Part shown: positions 1 to 6,554 of the stretch, piece after piece
Position numbering within the stretch: position 1 is the first letter of the stretch
Layout of the letters: every line of letters starts with the position of its first letter
NCBI GenBank assembly: GCA_946410005.1
Contig: CAMJYS010000015.1
Coordinates: 1-10,779, forward strand
DNA from: an uncultured Clostridia bacterium
GTDB lineage: Bacteria > Bacillota > Clostridia > Oscillospirales > Acutalibacteraceae
Direction: 5' to 3'
Length of the DNA stretch: 10,779 nucleotides
Notes under the pieces: generated by a model
What the model saw: only the letters and a program-made list of their open reading frames with translations
What the model was told of the DNA's origin: nothing
The model's database searches: none
Position numbers and translations under genes: made by a program

Positions 1-46
1 AGATTGATACGTGTGACTGGAGTTCAGACGTGTGCTCTTCCGATCT
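1..46 (+). other. Illumina P7/TruSeq adapter with 8-nt index (assembly contamination)
   Basis: This is not biological sequence. Bases 1-4 (AGAT) match the end of the P7 flow-cell oligo, bases 5-12 (TGATACGT) sit exactly where the 8-nt index belongs, and bases 13-46 match the constant TruSeq read-2 adapter ending in CTCTTCCGATCT. Translated in the prfB frame from the TTG at 4, it gives the well-known spurious N-terminus containing [11 protein letters not shown]. Genuine genome sequence starts at about base 47. The adapter match is exact by eye, so confidence is very high. Confidence 0.98.
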
Positions 47-612
47 TTTCGATTCTTGTAGAAGGTAAAAATGCTTATGGGTTTTTAAGAGGAGAAAACG
101 GCGTTCATAGATTGGTTAGAATTTCCCCGTTTGATTCTTCAGGAAGAAGACATACTTCTTTTGCATCGATAGAGGTAATACCTGAGATAAACGACGAAAT
201 AAAAATCGAAATTGCTCCGGAAGATATAAAAATGGACGTTTTTAGAGCAAGTGGAGCAGGCGGACAACATGTTAACAAAACTTCATCTGCAGTAAGGCTT
301 ACGCATATACCGACGGGTATAGTTGTTGCGTGTCAAAACGAAAGAAGCCAATTTCAAAATAGGGATACCGCTATGAAAATTCTGAAATCTAAATTGGTTG
401 AGATAAAAGAGAGGGAACACCTCGAAAAAATCGAAGATATAAAAGGCGTTCAAAAAGAGATTGCGTGGGGTTCTCAAATACGTTCCTATGTTTTTATGCC
501 GTATACGCTTGTAAAAGACCATAGAACTGGTGCAGAAATAGGAAACGTCGAGTCCGTTATGAACGGCGAACTCGACGAGTTTATAAACGCATATTTAATT
601 TCTAACGTTTAG
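47..612 (+). CDS. prfB: Peptide chain release factor 2, C-terminal part (5' end lost at contig edge)
   Basis: Class-I release factor that recognises UGA and UAA in the ribosomal A site and triggers peptidyl-tRNA hydrolysis. About 187 genuine residues remain, covering the end of domain 2 through domains 3 and 4. The stop-codon reading tripeptide SPF lies in [17 protein letters not shown]1 would carry PAT/PxT here, so this is RF2. The catalytic GGQ loop is intact in [13 protein letters not shown], followed by WGSQIRSYV and a normal C-terminus ending in a TAG. Compared with full-length RF2, the first half (domain 1, most of domain 2 and any programmed +1 frameshift site) is absent because adapter sequence replaces it. 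The apparent TTG start at base 4 lies inside the adapter and is not real. The last 11 nt overlap the 3' end of the opposing gene. The gene identity is certain; the missing half cannot be described. Confidence 0.97.
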
Positions 613-1834
613 ATTTTATTTTTTTATTGACTACTCTTTTTCCACCAACTTTTGTTGCAGATTTAGCGCCTTTATTGCGTAATTTTTGTTCCATTTCTAT
701 TTTCTCATTTTCTTTATTTTTTTCGTTAGTATTGCCTTTCGATTGAGTTGGCGCCATTTCGACTTTTTTCTCGGTATATTTTTTTAATTCTGGTATGAAT
801 GTTCTAACGCAAGAGCCTTCGGTAACCAAATGTAAAAACCATATTATTATTTTTTTTGTGAATAAATCATTACAAGCTTCATATGGCTTAAGAGTTTCAT
901 CAGTTACTAAATCTGTTTGTTGTACGATATCTTTATAATACTTTCCAATGCGAGTATTTTTTAAATAATCGCAGAACATATCTAGTTCGCGTTTTATTGT
1001 TTCTTCATTTGTACCGAGTTTTGATTTTTTACTATTTATCGTATCGTGAATATCTTTAAATGTAGTGTAAAGGGGATCGGTTTCAGAAAACTTATCTTTG
1101 ACTACCTTTTGAGACTCTTCTGTTAATTTCACAATTTCTTTTAATTTTCTTTCTATCGAATCCTCGATCTGTAATTTAAAGTTTCCGTATTCGCCACGCG
1201 CTAATATATTTAGCTCGCTTTCGAGGTTAAATTTGGCGCGTCTTAATATATCGATAGTTTCCTTCTGCAAACTTTTTTTACAATTATTCAACAAAAATTT
1301 TATTTCTGCTAGCTCTAAATTTTGGCAAGCCTTTGAAGCGGGGAGTGAACTAAACATTGCTAATCTATTTGAATATTTTTGTACCATACCGCTATATGCA
1401 CCAAACTTTTTTTTGGCTTTTAACATTTCTTCAAAAGTCTCTACAGGATGTTGCATAGCAAATGATATATTAGTATCGGTAAATAAACTATTTTTATTTA
1501 TTATATCAATAACATCTTTTAATTCTAACAGTTGATCGGGTAATTTAGAAAATGCTTCTAATACATTTTTTTCAATATCTTCTAAACTGCTTTTAGGGCT
1601 GTTTAAGGTATAATTAGCTATTTCTTTAGCTAATTCACCTGTTATTTTTTCGTTTATATAATTGCTGAAAATTTCTGAATATTCTTCGATTTTTAATGTT
1701 TTAAAAATTGATACGGAATATTTATTGTAATCGTCTATATGATTATTAATTTTCTTAATTAATTTTTTCTTGTCCAAAGGATGAACCCCACTGTATTTTA
1801 TGTTTTTTATATGATCGAGCTTTTTTACTGCCAT
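602..1834 (-). CDS. Unrecognised 410-residue, Lys-rich, mostly helical protein
   Basis: I do not recognise this family. The protein has 410 residues and reads as mostly alpha-helical, with long charged amphipathic stretches (about residues 20-115 and 170-300) and no signal peptide. The only noticeably hydrophobic stretch is short, around residues 328-338 ([11 protein letters not shown]), probably too short for a membrane span. From about residue 351 to the end is a low-complexity tail with some 18 Lys and 3 Arg in 60 residues, ending KIKSKR. Such a tail could bind nucleic acid or another polyanion, but that is inference. The start is supported: ATG at 1834 has AAAGGGG (1850-1844) 9 nt upstream, and a near-perfect promoter lies just before it. 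It is a single-gene unit downstream of tgt but separated from it by a terminator. Its end overlaps prfB by 11 nt. Codon use looks like that of its neighbours, so it does not look recently acquired. Confidence 0.85.
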   Translation of the reverse strand: MAVKKLDHIKNIKYSGVHPLDKKKLIKKINNHIDDYNKYSVSIFKTLKIEEYSEIFSNYINEKITGELAKEIANYTLNSPKSSLEDIEKNVLEAFSKLPDQLLELKDVIDIINKNSLFTDTNISFAMQHPVETFEEMLKAKKKFGAYSGMVQKYSNRLAMFSSLPASKACQNLELAEIKFLLNNCKKSLQKETIDILRRAKFNLESELNILARGEYGNFKLQIEDSIERKLKEIVKLTEESQKVVKDKFSETDPLYTTFKDIHDTINSKKSKLGTNEETIKRELDMFCDYLKNTRIGKYYKDIVQQTDLVTDETLKPYEACNDLFTKKIIIWFLHLVTEGSCVRTFIPELKKYTEKKVEMAPTQSKGNTNEKNKENEKIEMEQKLRNKGAKSATKVGGKRVVNKKIKSKR

Positions 1835-1869
1835 GATGTATTTCCCCTTTCAAAATTATATTTGTTTAT

Positions 1870-1899
1870 ATTATATAAAATAAAAAATAACATTGTCAA
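1870..1899 (-). promoter_or_regulatory. Strong sigma-A promoter for the 410-residue protein gene
   Basis: Reading leftward, a perfect -35 TTGACA (1899-1894) and a perfect -10 TATAAT (1875-1870) are separated by 18 nt. The predicted transcription start is near 1863, giving a leader of about 29 nt that includes the AAAGGGG ribosome site. It has the best hexamers in the window. The -35 lies inside the 3' arm of the tgt terminator hairpin. Confidence 0.8.
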
Positions 1900-1915
1900 G
1901 TTAATTGGCAATGTT
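1877..1915 (-). terminator. Rho-independent terminator of tgt
   Basis: The hairpin starts 14 nt after the tgt stop. Arms AACATTG (1915-1909) and CAATGTT (1895-1889) pair perfectly; inside them are one C/A mismatch, three more pairs (CAA/TTG) and a 5-nt loop. The 3' flank in the direction of transcription is ATTTTTTATTTT (1888-1877), a clear U-tract. The stem is AT-rich, so strength is uncertain, but the geometry is typical. Confidence 0.7.
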
Positions 1916-1929
1916 CGCTGAAAATCAAT

Positions 1930-3048
1930 TTATAAAATATTTCGATATTTGTTGTAGAATTCTGTGAAATGACCATTTTCTAATGCTTTTCGGATTTCTT
2001 CCATAAGTGTGTTGTAAAAATATAAATTATGAATAACCGCAAGCCTCATTCCTAGCATTTCACCACTTTTCAAAAGATGTCTGACGTATGCTTTGGAGTG
2101 ATTTTGGCATGTTGGGCAATCACAACGCTCGTCGATTTTTGAGTCATCGGTTGCATATTTTGCATTTAAAATATTTATCGCACCATTCCAAGTGAATAAT
2201 TTCCCGTGTCTTGCGTTTCTGCTTGGCATAACACAGTCCATTAAATCTACACCTCTGGCTACCGCTTCTAAAATATTTCTTGGAGTTCCAACCCCCATTA
2301 AATATCTTGGCTTATCTTGTGGCATATATGGCTCTACTGCTTCAATAGTTTCGTACATCTCTTCAGTAGGCTCTCCAACGGCAAGTCCTCCGATCGCATA
2401 TCCGTCAAGGTTCAATTCGCAAATTTCTTTCATATGTTCAATTCTTATGTCTTTATACGTACTTCCTTGATTAATTCCAAAAAGCATTTGTTTTTTATTT
2501 ATAGTATCGTCTAAACTATTCAGTCTCGACATTTCTGCTTTGCAACGTTTTAGCCATCTTACTGTTCTTGCGCAAGAATCTTTTGTGTACGAATATTCCG
2601 CAGGGTTTGCTATGCATTCATCAAACGCCATCGCGATAGTCGAACCCAAATTAGATTGAATTTTCATGCTTTCTTCCGGCCCCATAAATATTTTATGCCC
2701 GTCTATGTGAGAAGAAAATTGTACACCTTCTTCGGCTATATTTCTCAGTTTTGCCAAAGAAAATACTTGGAATCCGCCACTGTCTGTTAAAACAGGACCT
2801 TCCCAGTTTGTGAATTTTCGTATGCCACCTAATTTTTTTACAACTTCATCTCCCGTACGCAAATGAAGATGATATGTATTACAAAGCTGAACTTGGCATT
2901 TAATATTTCTTAAATCGATTGCCGAAACAGCTCCTTTGATTGCACCACAGGTTGCAACGTTCATGAATCCGGGCAATTTTACAGTTCCGTGAGGTGTTTT
3001 GAATTCTCCTAATCGAGCATTCATTTCTTTCTTTTTTAATTCGTACAT
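1930..3048 (-). CDS. tgt: Queuine/preQ1 tRNA-guanine transglycosylase
   Basis: Exchanges G34 for a 7-deazaguanine base in the GUN anticodons of tRNA-Asp, -Asn, -His and -Tyr, the base-insertion step of queuosine formation. It is a TIM-barrel enzyme of 372 residues, normal for bacteria. Visible motifs are NTYHLHL (57-63), LTDSGGFQV with the general acid/base Asp at 89, GINQG (191-195), the base-binding GGLAVGE (220-226), the nucleophile Asp 271 in DLMDCVMPSRNARHG, and the zinc site C309-x-C311-x2-C314 with H340. An upstream in-frame TTG at 3066 would add six residues, but it overlaps GGAGAG (3064-3059), an ideal ribosome site 10 nt before the ATG at 3048. Clostridial relatives also begin MYxLxK, so I chose the ATG. 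LCNTYHL replaces the usual LGNTYHL. No queuosine-synthesis genes are in the window, so sequence here does not settle whether the substrate is preQ1 or salvaged queuine. Confidence 0.97.
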   Translation of the reverse strand: MYELKKKEMNARLGEFKTPHGTVKLPGFMNVATCGAIKGAVSAIDLRNIKCQVQLCNTYHLHLRTGDEVVKKLGGIRKFTNWEGPVLTDSGGFQVFSLAKLRNIAEEGVQFSSHIDGHKIFMGPEESMKIQSNLGSTIAMAFDECIANPAEYSYTKDSCARTVRWLKRCKAEMSRLNSLDDTINKKQMLFGINQGSTYKDIRIEHMKEICELNLDGYAIGGLAVGEPTEEMYETIEAVEPYMPQDKPRYLMGVGTPRNILEAVARGVDLMDCVMPSRNARHGKLFTWNGAINILNAKYATDDSKIDERCDCPTCQNHSKAYVRHLLKSGEMLGMRLAVIHNLYFYNTLMEEIRKALENGHFTEFYNKYRNIL

Positions 3049-3085
3049 TTTTGAAATTCTCTCCAATAAAAAATTTATTTTGTTG

Positions 3086-3091
3086 TATAAT
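3086..3091 (+). promoter_or_regulatory. Possible -10 element of the deoxyribosyltransferase-like gene
   Basis: A perfect TATAAT lies 40 nt before the ATG at 3131, placing a transcription start near 3098 and leaving a leader of about 33 nt, much like other genes here. No convincing -35 is present at 16-18 nt upstream. The same AT-rich 82-bp spacer must also hold the divergent tgt promoter, which I could not pin down. Confidence 0.35.
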
Positions 3092-3130
3092 TAAACTTAA
3101 TGAGTTTATTTTGAAAGGAAGTTTTGAACC

Positions 3131-3517
3131 ATGAAAGCTTTTTTAGCTATTAAATATTACGACGACATGCGTAACAAAAACTTGATAGAGGAAATTTGTA
3201 AATCTCTTGAATTTCAAAAATTTGAAGTTTTTGCTTTTGCAAGAAACGTCCAAAAATATGGCCCATGTAATTTAAGCGGGGCTGAAGTTATGGAAAAAGC
3301 TTTTTATGAAATAAAAAGTTCCAATGTTTTCGTAATAGATGCTTCTGAATTAAGTATAGGAATTGGCGTAGAAGCCGGGGTTGCTTATTCAAACAATATA
3401 CCGATATATCTATTTGCCAAAAACGGAGTCTATGTTTCCGAGTCGATAAAGGGAATAGCTAAAAAGAGCTTTTTTTATAATGAACCATGCGAAATAAAGA
3501 CGTTTAAAATATTCTAG
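3131..3517 (+). CDS. Nucleoside 2-deoxyribosyltransferase-like small protein
   Basis: A 128-residue protein of the nucleoside 2-deoxyribosyltransferase / DNPH1-like superfamily, which cleaves or transfers the N-glycosidic bond of (deoxy)nucleosides or their monophosphates. Evidence is the compact Rossmann-like pattern: a first strand MKAFLAIKYY, a helix, then strand VFVID (66-70) followed by the family signature around Asp 70 and GIGVEAGVAY with the probable catalytic Glu 81, and a final strand IPIYLFAKNG. The Asp...G-x-G-x-E-x-G-x-A-Y spacing is the family hallmark. The true substrate is not readable from sequence. It is a single gene, divergent from tgt by 82 bp. AAAGGAAG (3114-3121) 9 nt before the ATG supports the start. 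Its TAG interlocks with the TAG of dapB on the other strand, a 4-nt overlap. The family call is fairly firm; the reaction is not. Confidence 0.8.
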   Translation: MKAFLAIKYYDDMRNKNLIEEICKSLEFQKFEVFAFARNVQKYGPCNLSGAEVMEKAFYEIKSSNVFVIDASELSIGIGVEAGVAYSNNIPIYLFAKNGVYVSESIKGIAKKSFFYNEPCEIKTFKIF

Positions 3518-4269
3518 TCGTTGTTTATGAGATTTTTCATTTTATACAGACCGGGCGTTTTATTCAAAATATACTTTGCTGCATTAATTGCACCATTAGC
3601 AAAAATATTTCTAGATGCTGCGTGGTGTGAAATCGTTATAATCTCATCTTTTCCGGCAAATATAACTTCATGGTCGCCTGTAATTGTTCCTCCACGAATA
3701 GAATGAATTCCAATTTCATTTTTCTTTCTTTTTTCACGAGAAGTAGTGCGATTATACTTATATTCATACTTTTCATCTAAATGTTCAGAAATTCCGTTAG
3801 CAATCATTAAAGCGGTACCACTTGGAGCATCGATTTTTTGGTTATGATGCTTTTCGATTATTTCTATATCAAAACTGTCGCCAAGAACATTAGTCGCCTT
3901 TTGACATAATTCAATTAATAAATTAATTCCCAAAGACATATTACCTGAATAAAACACAGGGATATTTTTAGAAGCTTCATTAATTTTTTCGACTTGTTCT
4001 TTTGAAAAACCGGTTGTGCATATAACTACCGGAAGTTTTTGATTTTGTGAGTATTCAAGAATAGAATTTAAAGCCAGAGGATTAGAAAAATCTATAATTA
4101 TATCAGCTTTAATGTTAACATCATTTATTGAACTGAAAATAGGGAAAGACTTACTGCTATCGGGTTTTATATCCACACCGGATACAATGTTCATATTACA
4201 AAATTTTTGCGACTCGTTTACAATAGCTTGTCCCATTTTACCATTACAACCACATAAAATTATATCCAT
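3514..4269 (-). CDS. dapB: 4-hydroxy-tetrahydrodipicolinate reductase
   Basis: NAD(P)H-dependent reductase making tetrahydrodipicolinate, the step after DapA towards diaminopimelate and lysine. From the ATG at 4269 the protein is 251 residues, close to the usual 240-270. An N-terminal Rossmann domain carries GCNGKMG (7-13), then IDFSNP (59-64) and CTTGFS (84-89). The catalytic/tetramerisation domain carries EKHHNQKIDAPSGTA (139-153) with the proton-donor His 141 and Lys 145, followed by SIRGGTITGDHEV. The start is open: an in-frame TTG at 4293 would add MYNRCFYF. I prefer the ATG because MDIILCGCNGKMG matches the family, but neither start has a well-placed Shine-Dalgarno site, and a hairpin with a TATAAT in its loop lies immediately upstream. 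It is the last gene of the asd-dapA-dapB series. Its stop codon interlocks with that of the opposing gene. Confidence 0.95.
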   Translation of the reverse strand: MDIILCGCNGKMGQAIVNESQKFCNMNIVSGVDIKPDSSKSFPIFSSINDVNIKADIIIDFSNPLALNSILEYSQNQKLPVVICTTGFSKEQVEKINEASKNIPVFYSGNMSLGINLLIELCQKATNVLGDSFDIEIIEKHHNQKIDAPSGTALMIANGISEHLDEKYEYKYNRTTSREKRKKNEIGIHSIRGGTITGDHEVIFAGKDEIITISHHAASRNIFANGAINAAKYILNKTPGLYKMKNLINND

Positions 4270-4305
4270 AAAATAAAAGCATCGATTATACAAATCGGTG
4301 CTTTT
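4270..4305 (-). terminator. Terminator-like hairpin between dapA and dapB
   Basis: Starting 15 nt after the dapA stop, AAAAGCA (4305-4299) pairs with TGCTTTT (4281-4275). Then come one C/A mismatch, five further pairs (CGATT/AATCG) and a 5-nt loop (4292-4288). Poly-A precedes it and TTTTATTTT ends it, running straight into the dapB ATG at 4269. The plus strand would also form it (U/G wobble) followed by UUUUU, so it could be bidirectional. It may act as a partial terminator or attenuator within the operon; this is inferred from shape only. Confidence 0.55.
4285..4290 (-). promoter_or_regulatory. Possible -10 element for dapB inside the hairpin loop
   Basis: Leftward TATAAT (4290-4285) is a perfect -10, starting in the hairpin loop. 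It would start transcription near 4278, only about 9 nt before the dapB ATG, which would fit the missing Shine-Dalgarno site. No good -35 is seen 16-18 nt upstream (GGTGGT/AGGTGG), so this is weakly supported. Confidence 0.25.
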
Positions 4306-4319
4306 TCACCACCTTGCAA

Positions 4320-5210
4320 TTATTTAATTAAGGAATATTCTTTTAAAATTTCTTTTAGTTTTTCGTAATTGCTTTCACTTAAAATATCCAAAGGCATACG
4401 ACATCTTCCGGTATTAAATCCCATTAGATTTAAAGCCTCTTTTACTGGAATAGGATTTACATCGCAGAACATAGCGTTCATTAATTTAAGGTATTTTAGC
4501 TGAATTTCTTTGCTTTTTTCTGTATCGCTGTCAAAGTAACTTTGAACCATTTCGTGACATTCTTTCGGACAAATATTTGAAAATACGGATATCACTCCTA
4601 TTCCTCCGAGTGATAAAATCGGTACAGTTTGGTCGTCATTTCCGGAGTATACAGCAAGATTATCTTTGCAAAGAGAAATTGTTTCAGCTAATGAAGATAT
4701 GTCGCCACTTGCTTCTTTTACCGCAACAATATTTTCGTGTTTAGAAAGTTTAAGATACGTTTGAGGTTTAATCGAAACGCCGGTTCTTGAGGGAACGTTA
4801 TATAAAATTATAGGAGTTTTTACTCTGTCAGCAATGTACTCATAGTGCTTTATAAGTCCCGATTGAGAAGTTTTGTTGTAATAAGGAGTTACGATTAAAA
4901 GTCCGTCTACTCCGAGTTTTTCTGCGCTTAAAGAATTTCCCAAAGCTTGTTTTGTGTTGTTGCAACCGGTTCCTGCAATAACAGGGATTCTTCCGTCAAC
5001 TTTTTTTACAGTAAATTCAATTAAGTTATTTCTTTCTTGACTGGAAAGCGTAGCGGATTCTCCGGTTGTGCCACAAGATATAATGGCATCTGTTCCGTTT
5101 TTGATTTGAAACTCTATTAAATTTTCAAGTTCATCGTAATTAACAGAGCTGTCAGAATTCATAGGAGTTACAAGAGCAACCCCAGCACCCTTAAATATAA
5201 TTTTTTTCAT
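4320..5210 (-). CDS. dapA: 4-hydroxy-tetrahydrodipicolinate synthase
   Basis: Condenses pyruvate with aspartate semialdehyde, the first committed step of the diaminopimelate/lysine branch. It is a cytosolic TIM-barrel lyase of 296 residues, the family's usual length. Motifs are all present: GTTGES (47-52) with the Thr of the catalytic relay, YNVPSRTG (137-144) with Tyr 137 and the substrate-binding Arg 142, and the Schiff-base lysine Lys 165 in VAVKEASGD. DVNPIPVKEALNLMG near the C-terminus is the conserved region that packs the barrel. The ATG at 5210 follows GGGGGAA (5223-5217), a serviceable ribosome site. The asd stop lies only 24 nt upstream, so the two are almost surely co-transcribed and translated from one message. 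A terminator-like hairpin follows before dapB. Feedback control by lysine cannot be judged from sequence alone. Confidence 0.98.
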   Translation of the reverse strand: MKKIIFKGAGVALVTPMNSDSSVNYDELENLIEFQIKNGTDAIISCGTTGESATLSSQERNNLIEFTVKKVDGRIPVIAGTGCNNTKQALGNSLSAEKLGVDGLLIVTPYYNKTSQSGLIKHYEYIADRVKTPIILYNVPSRTGVSIKPQTYLKLSKHENIVAVKEASGDISSLAETISLCKDNLAVYSGNDDQTVPILSLGGIGVISVFSNICPKECHEMVQSYFDSDTEKSKEIQLKYLKLMNAMFCDVNPIPVKEALNLMGFNTGRCRMPLDILSESNYEKLKEILKEYSLIK

Positions 5211-5234
5211 CTTTCATTCCCCCGAAAATAAATT

Positions 5235-6314
5235 TTATTGTATATATCCTTCTCTGCAGAGCATTTCAGCAAGTAAAATTGCGCCTCCGGCGGCACCTCT
5301 TATTGTGTTATGACTCATGCAAACAAATTTTATATCATATTGAGAATCTTTGCGTAATCTACCAATCGATATTCCCATACCATTTTCGATATTGCGGTCT
5401 AATTTTATTTGAGGCCTGTCATTTTCATCAAAGTAGTGTAAAAATTTCTTTGTTGAACCGGGAAGGTCTTGACTTTGTTTACAACACTTGAAATTTTTTA
5501 TTTTTTGAATTGCTTCTTCTGGTGAAATTTTGTTTTTAAATTTCGCAAAAACAGCAGCTGTGTGACCATCGGAAACAGGAACACGAAAACATTGAGAAGT
5601 TATGCAAATATCTTTGTTGTTAATTATTTCGCCGTTTTCAATTTGTCCCCAAATTTTTAGCGGTTCCTGCTCGGATTTTTCTTCTTCGCCGCTAATGAAC
5701 GGAATAATGTTATCTACCATTTCAGGCCAAGTTTCAAAACTTTTTCCTGCACCTGAAATTGCTTGATATGTACAAACCAAAATATCGCTTATGCTGTTTT
5801 CAAAAAGAGGATGTAGTGCAGGAACATAGCACTGTATAGAGCAATTCGATTTTACAGCGATAAAACCTCTTTTAGTTTTCAAACGATTTTTTTGATATGG
5901 AATTATCTCCATATGATGTGCATTTATTTCTGGAATTATCATCGGTATGTCCGAAACCATTCTGTTTGCACTGTTATTAGAAATAACCGGACATTCTAGT
6001 TTGGCATAAGTTTCTTCGAGTAATTTTATATCATCCTTGTTTGTATTCAATGCGCAGAAAACGAAATCAACGCTATCGGCTATTTTTTTTGCGTCTTTGC
6101 ATACATCAAGAACTTTTAAATTTAATATTTTTTCCGATATTTTGTTTTTCGGATTTGTTTTATTTTTTATAGCTTCTCTGAAAGTTTTTTCGGCAGATTT
6201 AGAACTTGCCGCAAGTATATTTATTTCAAACCACGGGTGATTTTCTAAAAGTGATATGAACTTTTGTCCGACCATTCCGGTGGCACCTAATATTCCAACT
6301 TTAAATTTTTTCAT
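5235..6314 (-). CDS. asd: Aspartate-semialdehyde dehydrogenase (archaeal/fungal-type subfamily)
   Basis: Reduces aspartyl phosphate with NADPH to aspartate semialdehyde, the branch-point precursor used by the adjacent DapA. From the ATG at 6314 it has 359 residues, matching the subfamily. Visible motifs are the nucleotide loop GATGMVG (10-16), the catalytic Cys 158 in SNCSIQC (the family usually has NCST), SGAGKSFETWPEM (187-199), RVPVSDGHT with the active-site His 251, GRLR (318-321) and the C-terminal MSHNTIRGAAGGAILLAE. The frame stays open to an ATG at 6422, which would add 36 very basic residues, but those do not belong to the fold and the best promoter (TTGACA at 6450-6445) would start transcription past that ATG. 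I therefore chose 6314, although no clear Shine-Dalgarno site precedes it. It is the first gene of asd-dapA-dapB. Confidence 0.95.
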   Translation of the reverse strand: MKKFKVGILGATGMVGQKFISLLENHPWFEINILAASSKSAEKTFREAIKNKTNPKNKISEKILNLKVLDVCKDAKKIADSVDFVFCALNTNKDDIKLLEETYAKLECPVISNNSANRMVSDIPMIIPEINAHHMEIIPYQKNRLKTKRGFIAVKSNCSIQCYVPALHPLFENSISDILVCTYQAISGAGKSFETWPEMVDNIIPFISGEEEKSEQEPLKIWGQIENGEIINNKDICITSQCFRVPVSDGHTAAVFAKFKNKISPEEAIQKIKNFKCCKQSQDLPGSTKKFLHYFDENDRPQIKLDRNIENGMGISIGRLRKDSQYDIKFVCMSHNTIRGAAGGAILLAEMLCREGYIQ

Positions 6315-6420
6315 TTTATTTAGAGCACGACTTAATTTTTTATTTCTGAATTTATACTTAGTCAATTTTGAAATTTTTCGGCTCTTGTCACCGCCCTTAA
6401 TATTCTTAACTTCTCTTATC

Positions 6421-6450
6421 ATAATATCATTATATTTAACAAAGTGTCAA
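6421..6450 (-). promoter_or_regulatory. Probable promoter of the asd-dapA operon
   Basis: Leftward TTGACA (6450-6445, perfect) and TATTAT (6426-6421, 5 of 6) are 18 nt apart, giving a start near 6414 and a leader of about 100 nt before asd. A perfect TATAAT at 6434-6429 is only 10 nt from this -35 and is not used as its partner. A second weaker candidate is TTGACT (6365-6360), 17 nt, TAAAAA (6342-6337). I do not recognise a lysine riboswitch or other known leader in the 100 nt. Confidence 0.5.
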
Positions 6451-6524
6451 ACTGATAATTCGAAGAAGTGGAAATCATTAATTTTATTTTTAAATGAATA
6501 TTTGATTGATTATCGTCGAATAAA

Positions 6525-6554
6525 AAATATAATTAAATATAATAAAATATAATT
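6525..6554. repeat. Three tandem copies of a 10-bp AT-only repeat
   Basis: AAATATAATT (6525-6534), AAATATAATA (6535-6544) and AAATATAATT (6545-6554) follow each other without gaps and differ at one base. The period is close to one helical turn and each copy contains TATAAT. It lies directly upstream of the probable promoter of the exported-protein gene, where an UP-like or bent element would sit. It could also be chance in such AT-rich DNA. Confidence 0.7.

Noticed and set aside
1233..1535. 100-codon + strand frame antisense to the 410-residue gene
   Set aside because: No ribosome site or promoter; the minus-strand gene has a strong promoter and ribosome site and explains the region.
3049..3066. 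TTG at 3066 as the tgt start
   Set aside because: It overlaps the GGAGAG ribosome site that is well spaced for the ATG at 3048, and the family starts at that ATG.
6315..6413. Lysine riboswitch or other known leader RNA upstream of asd
   Set aside because: The leader is only about 100 nt, too short for a lysine riboswitch, and I see none of its conserved elements.
6429..6450. TTGACA and TATAAT pair upstream of asd
   Set aside because: Both hexamers are perfect but only 10 nt apart, too close to work together; TATTAT at 18 nt is the better partner.
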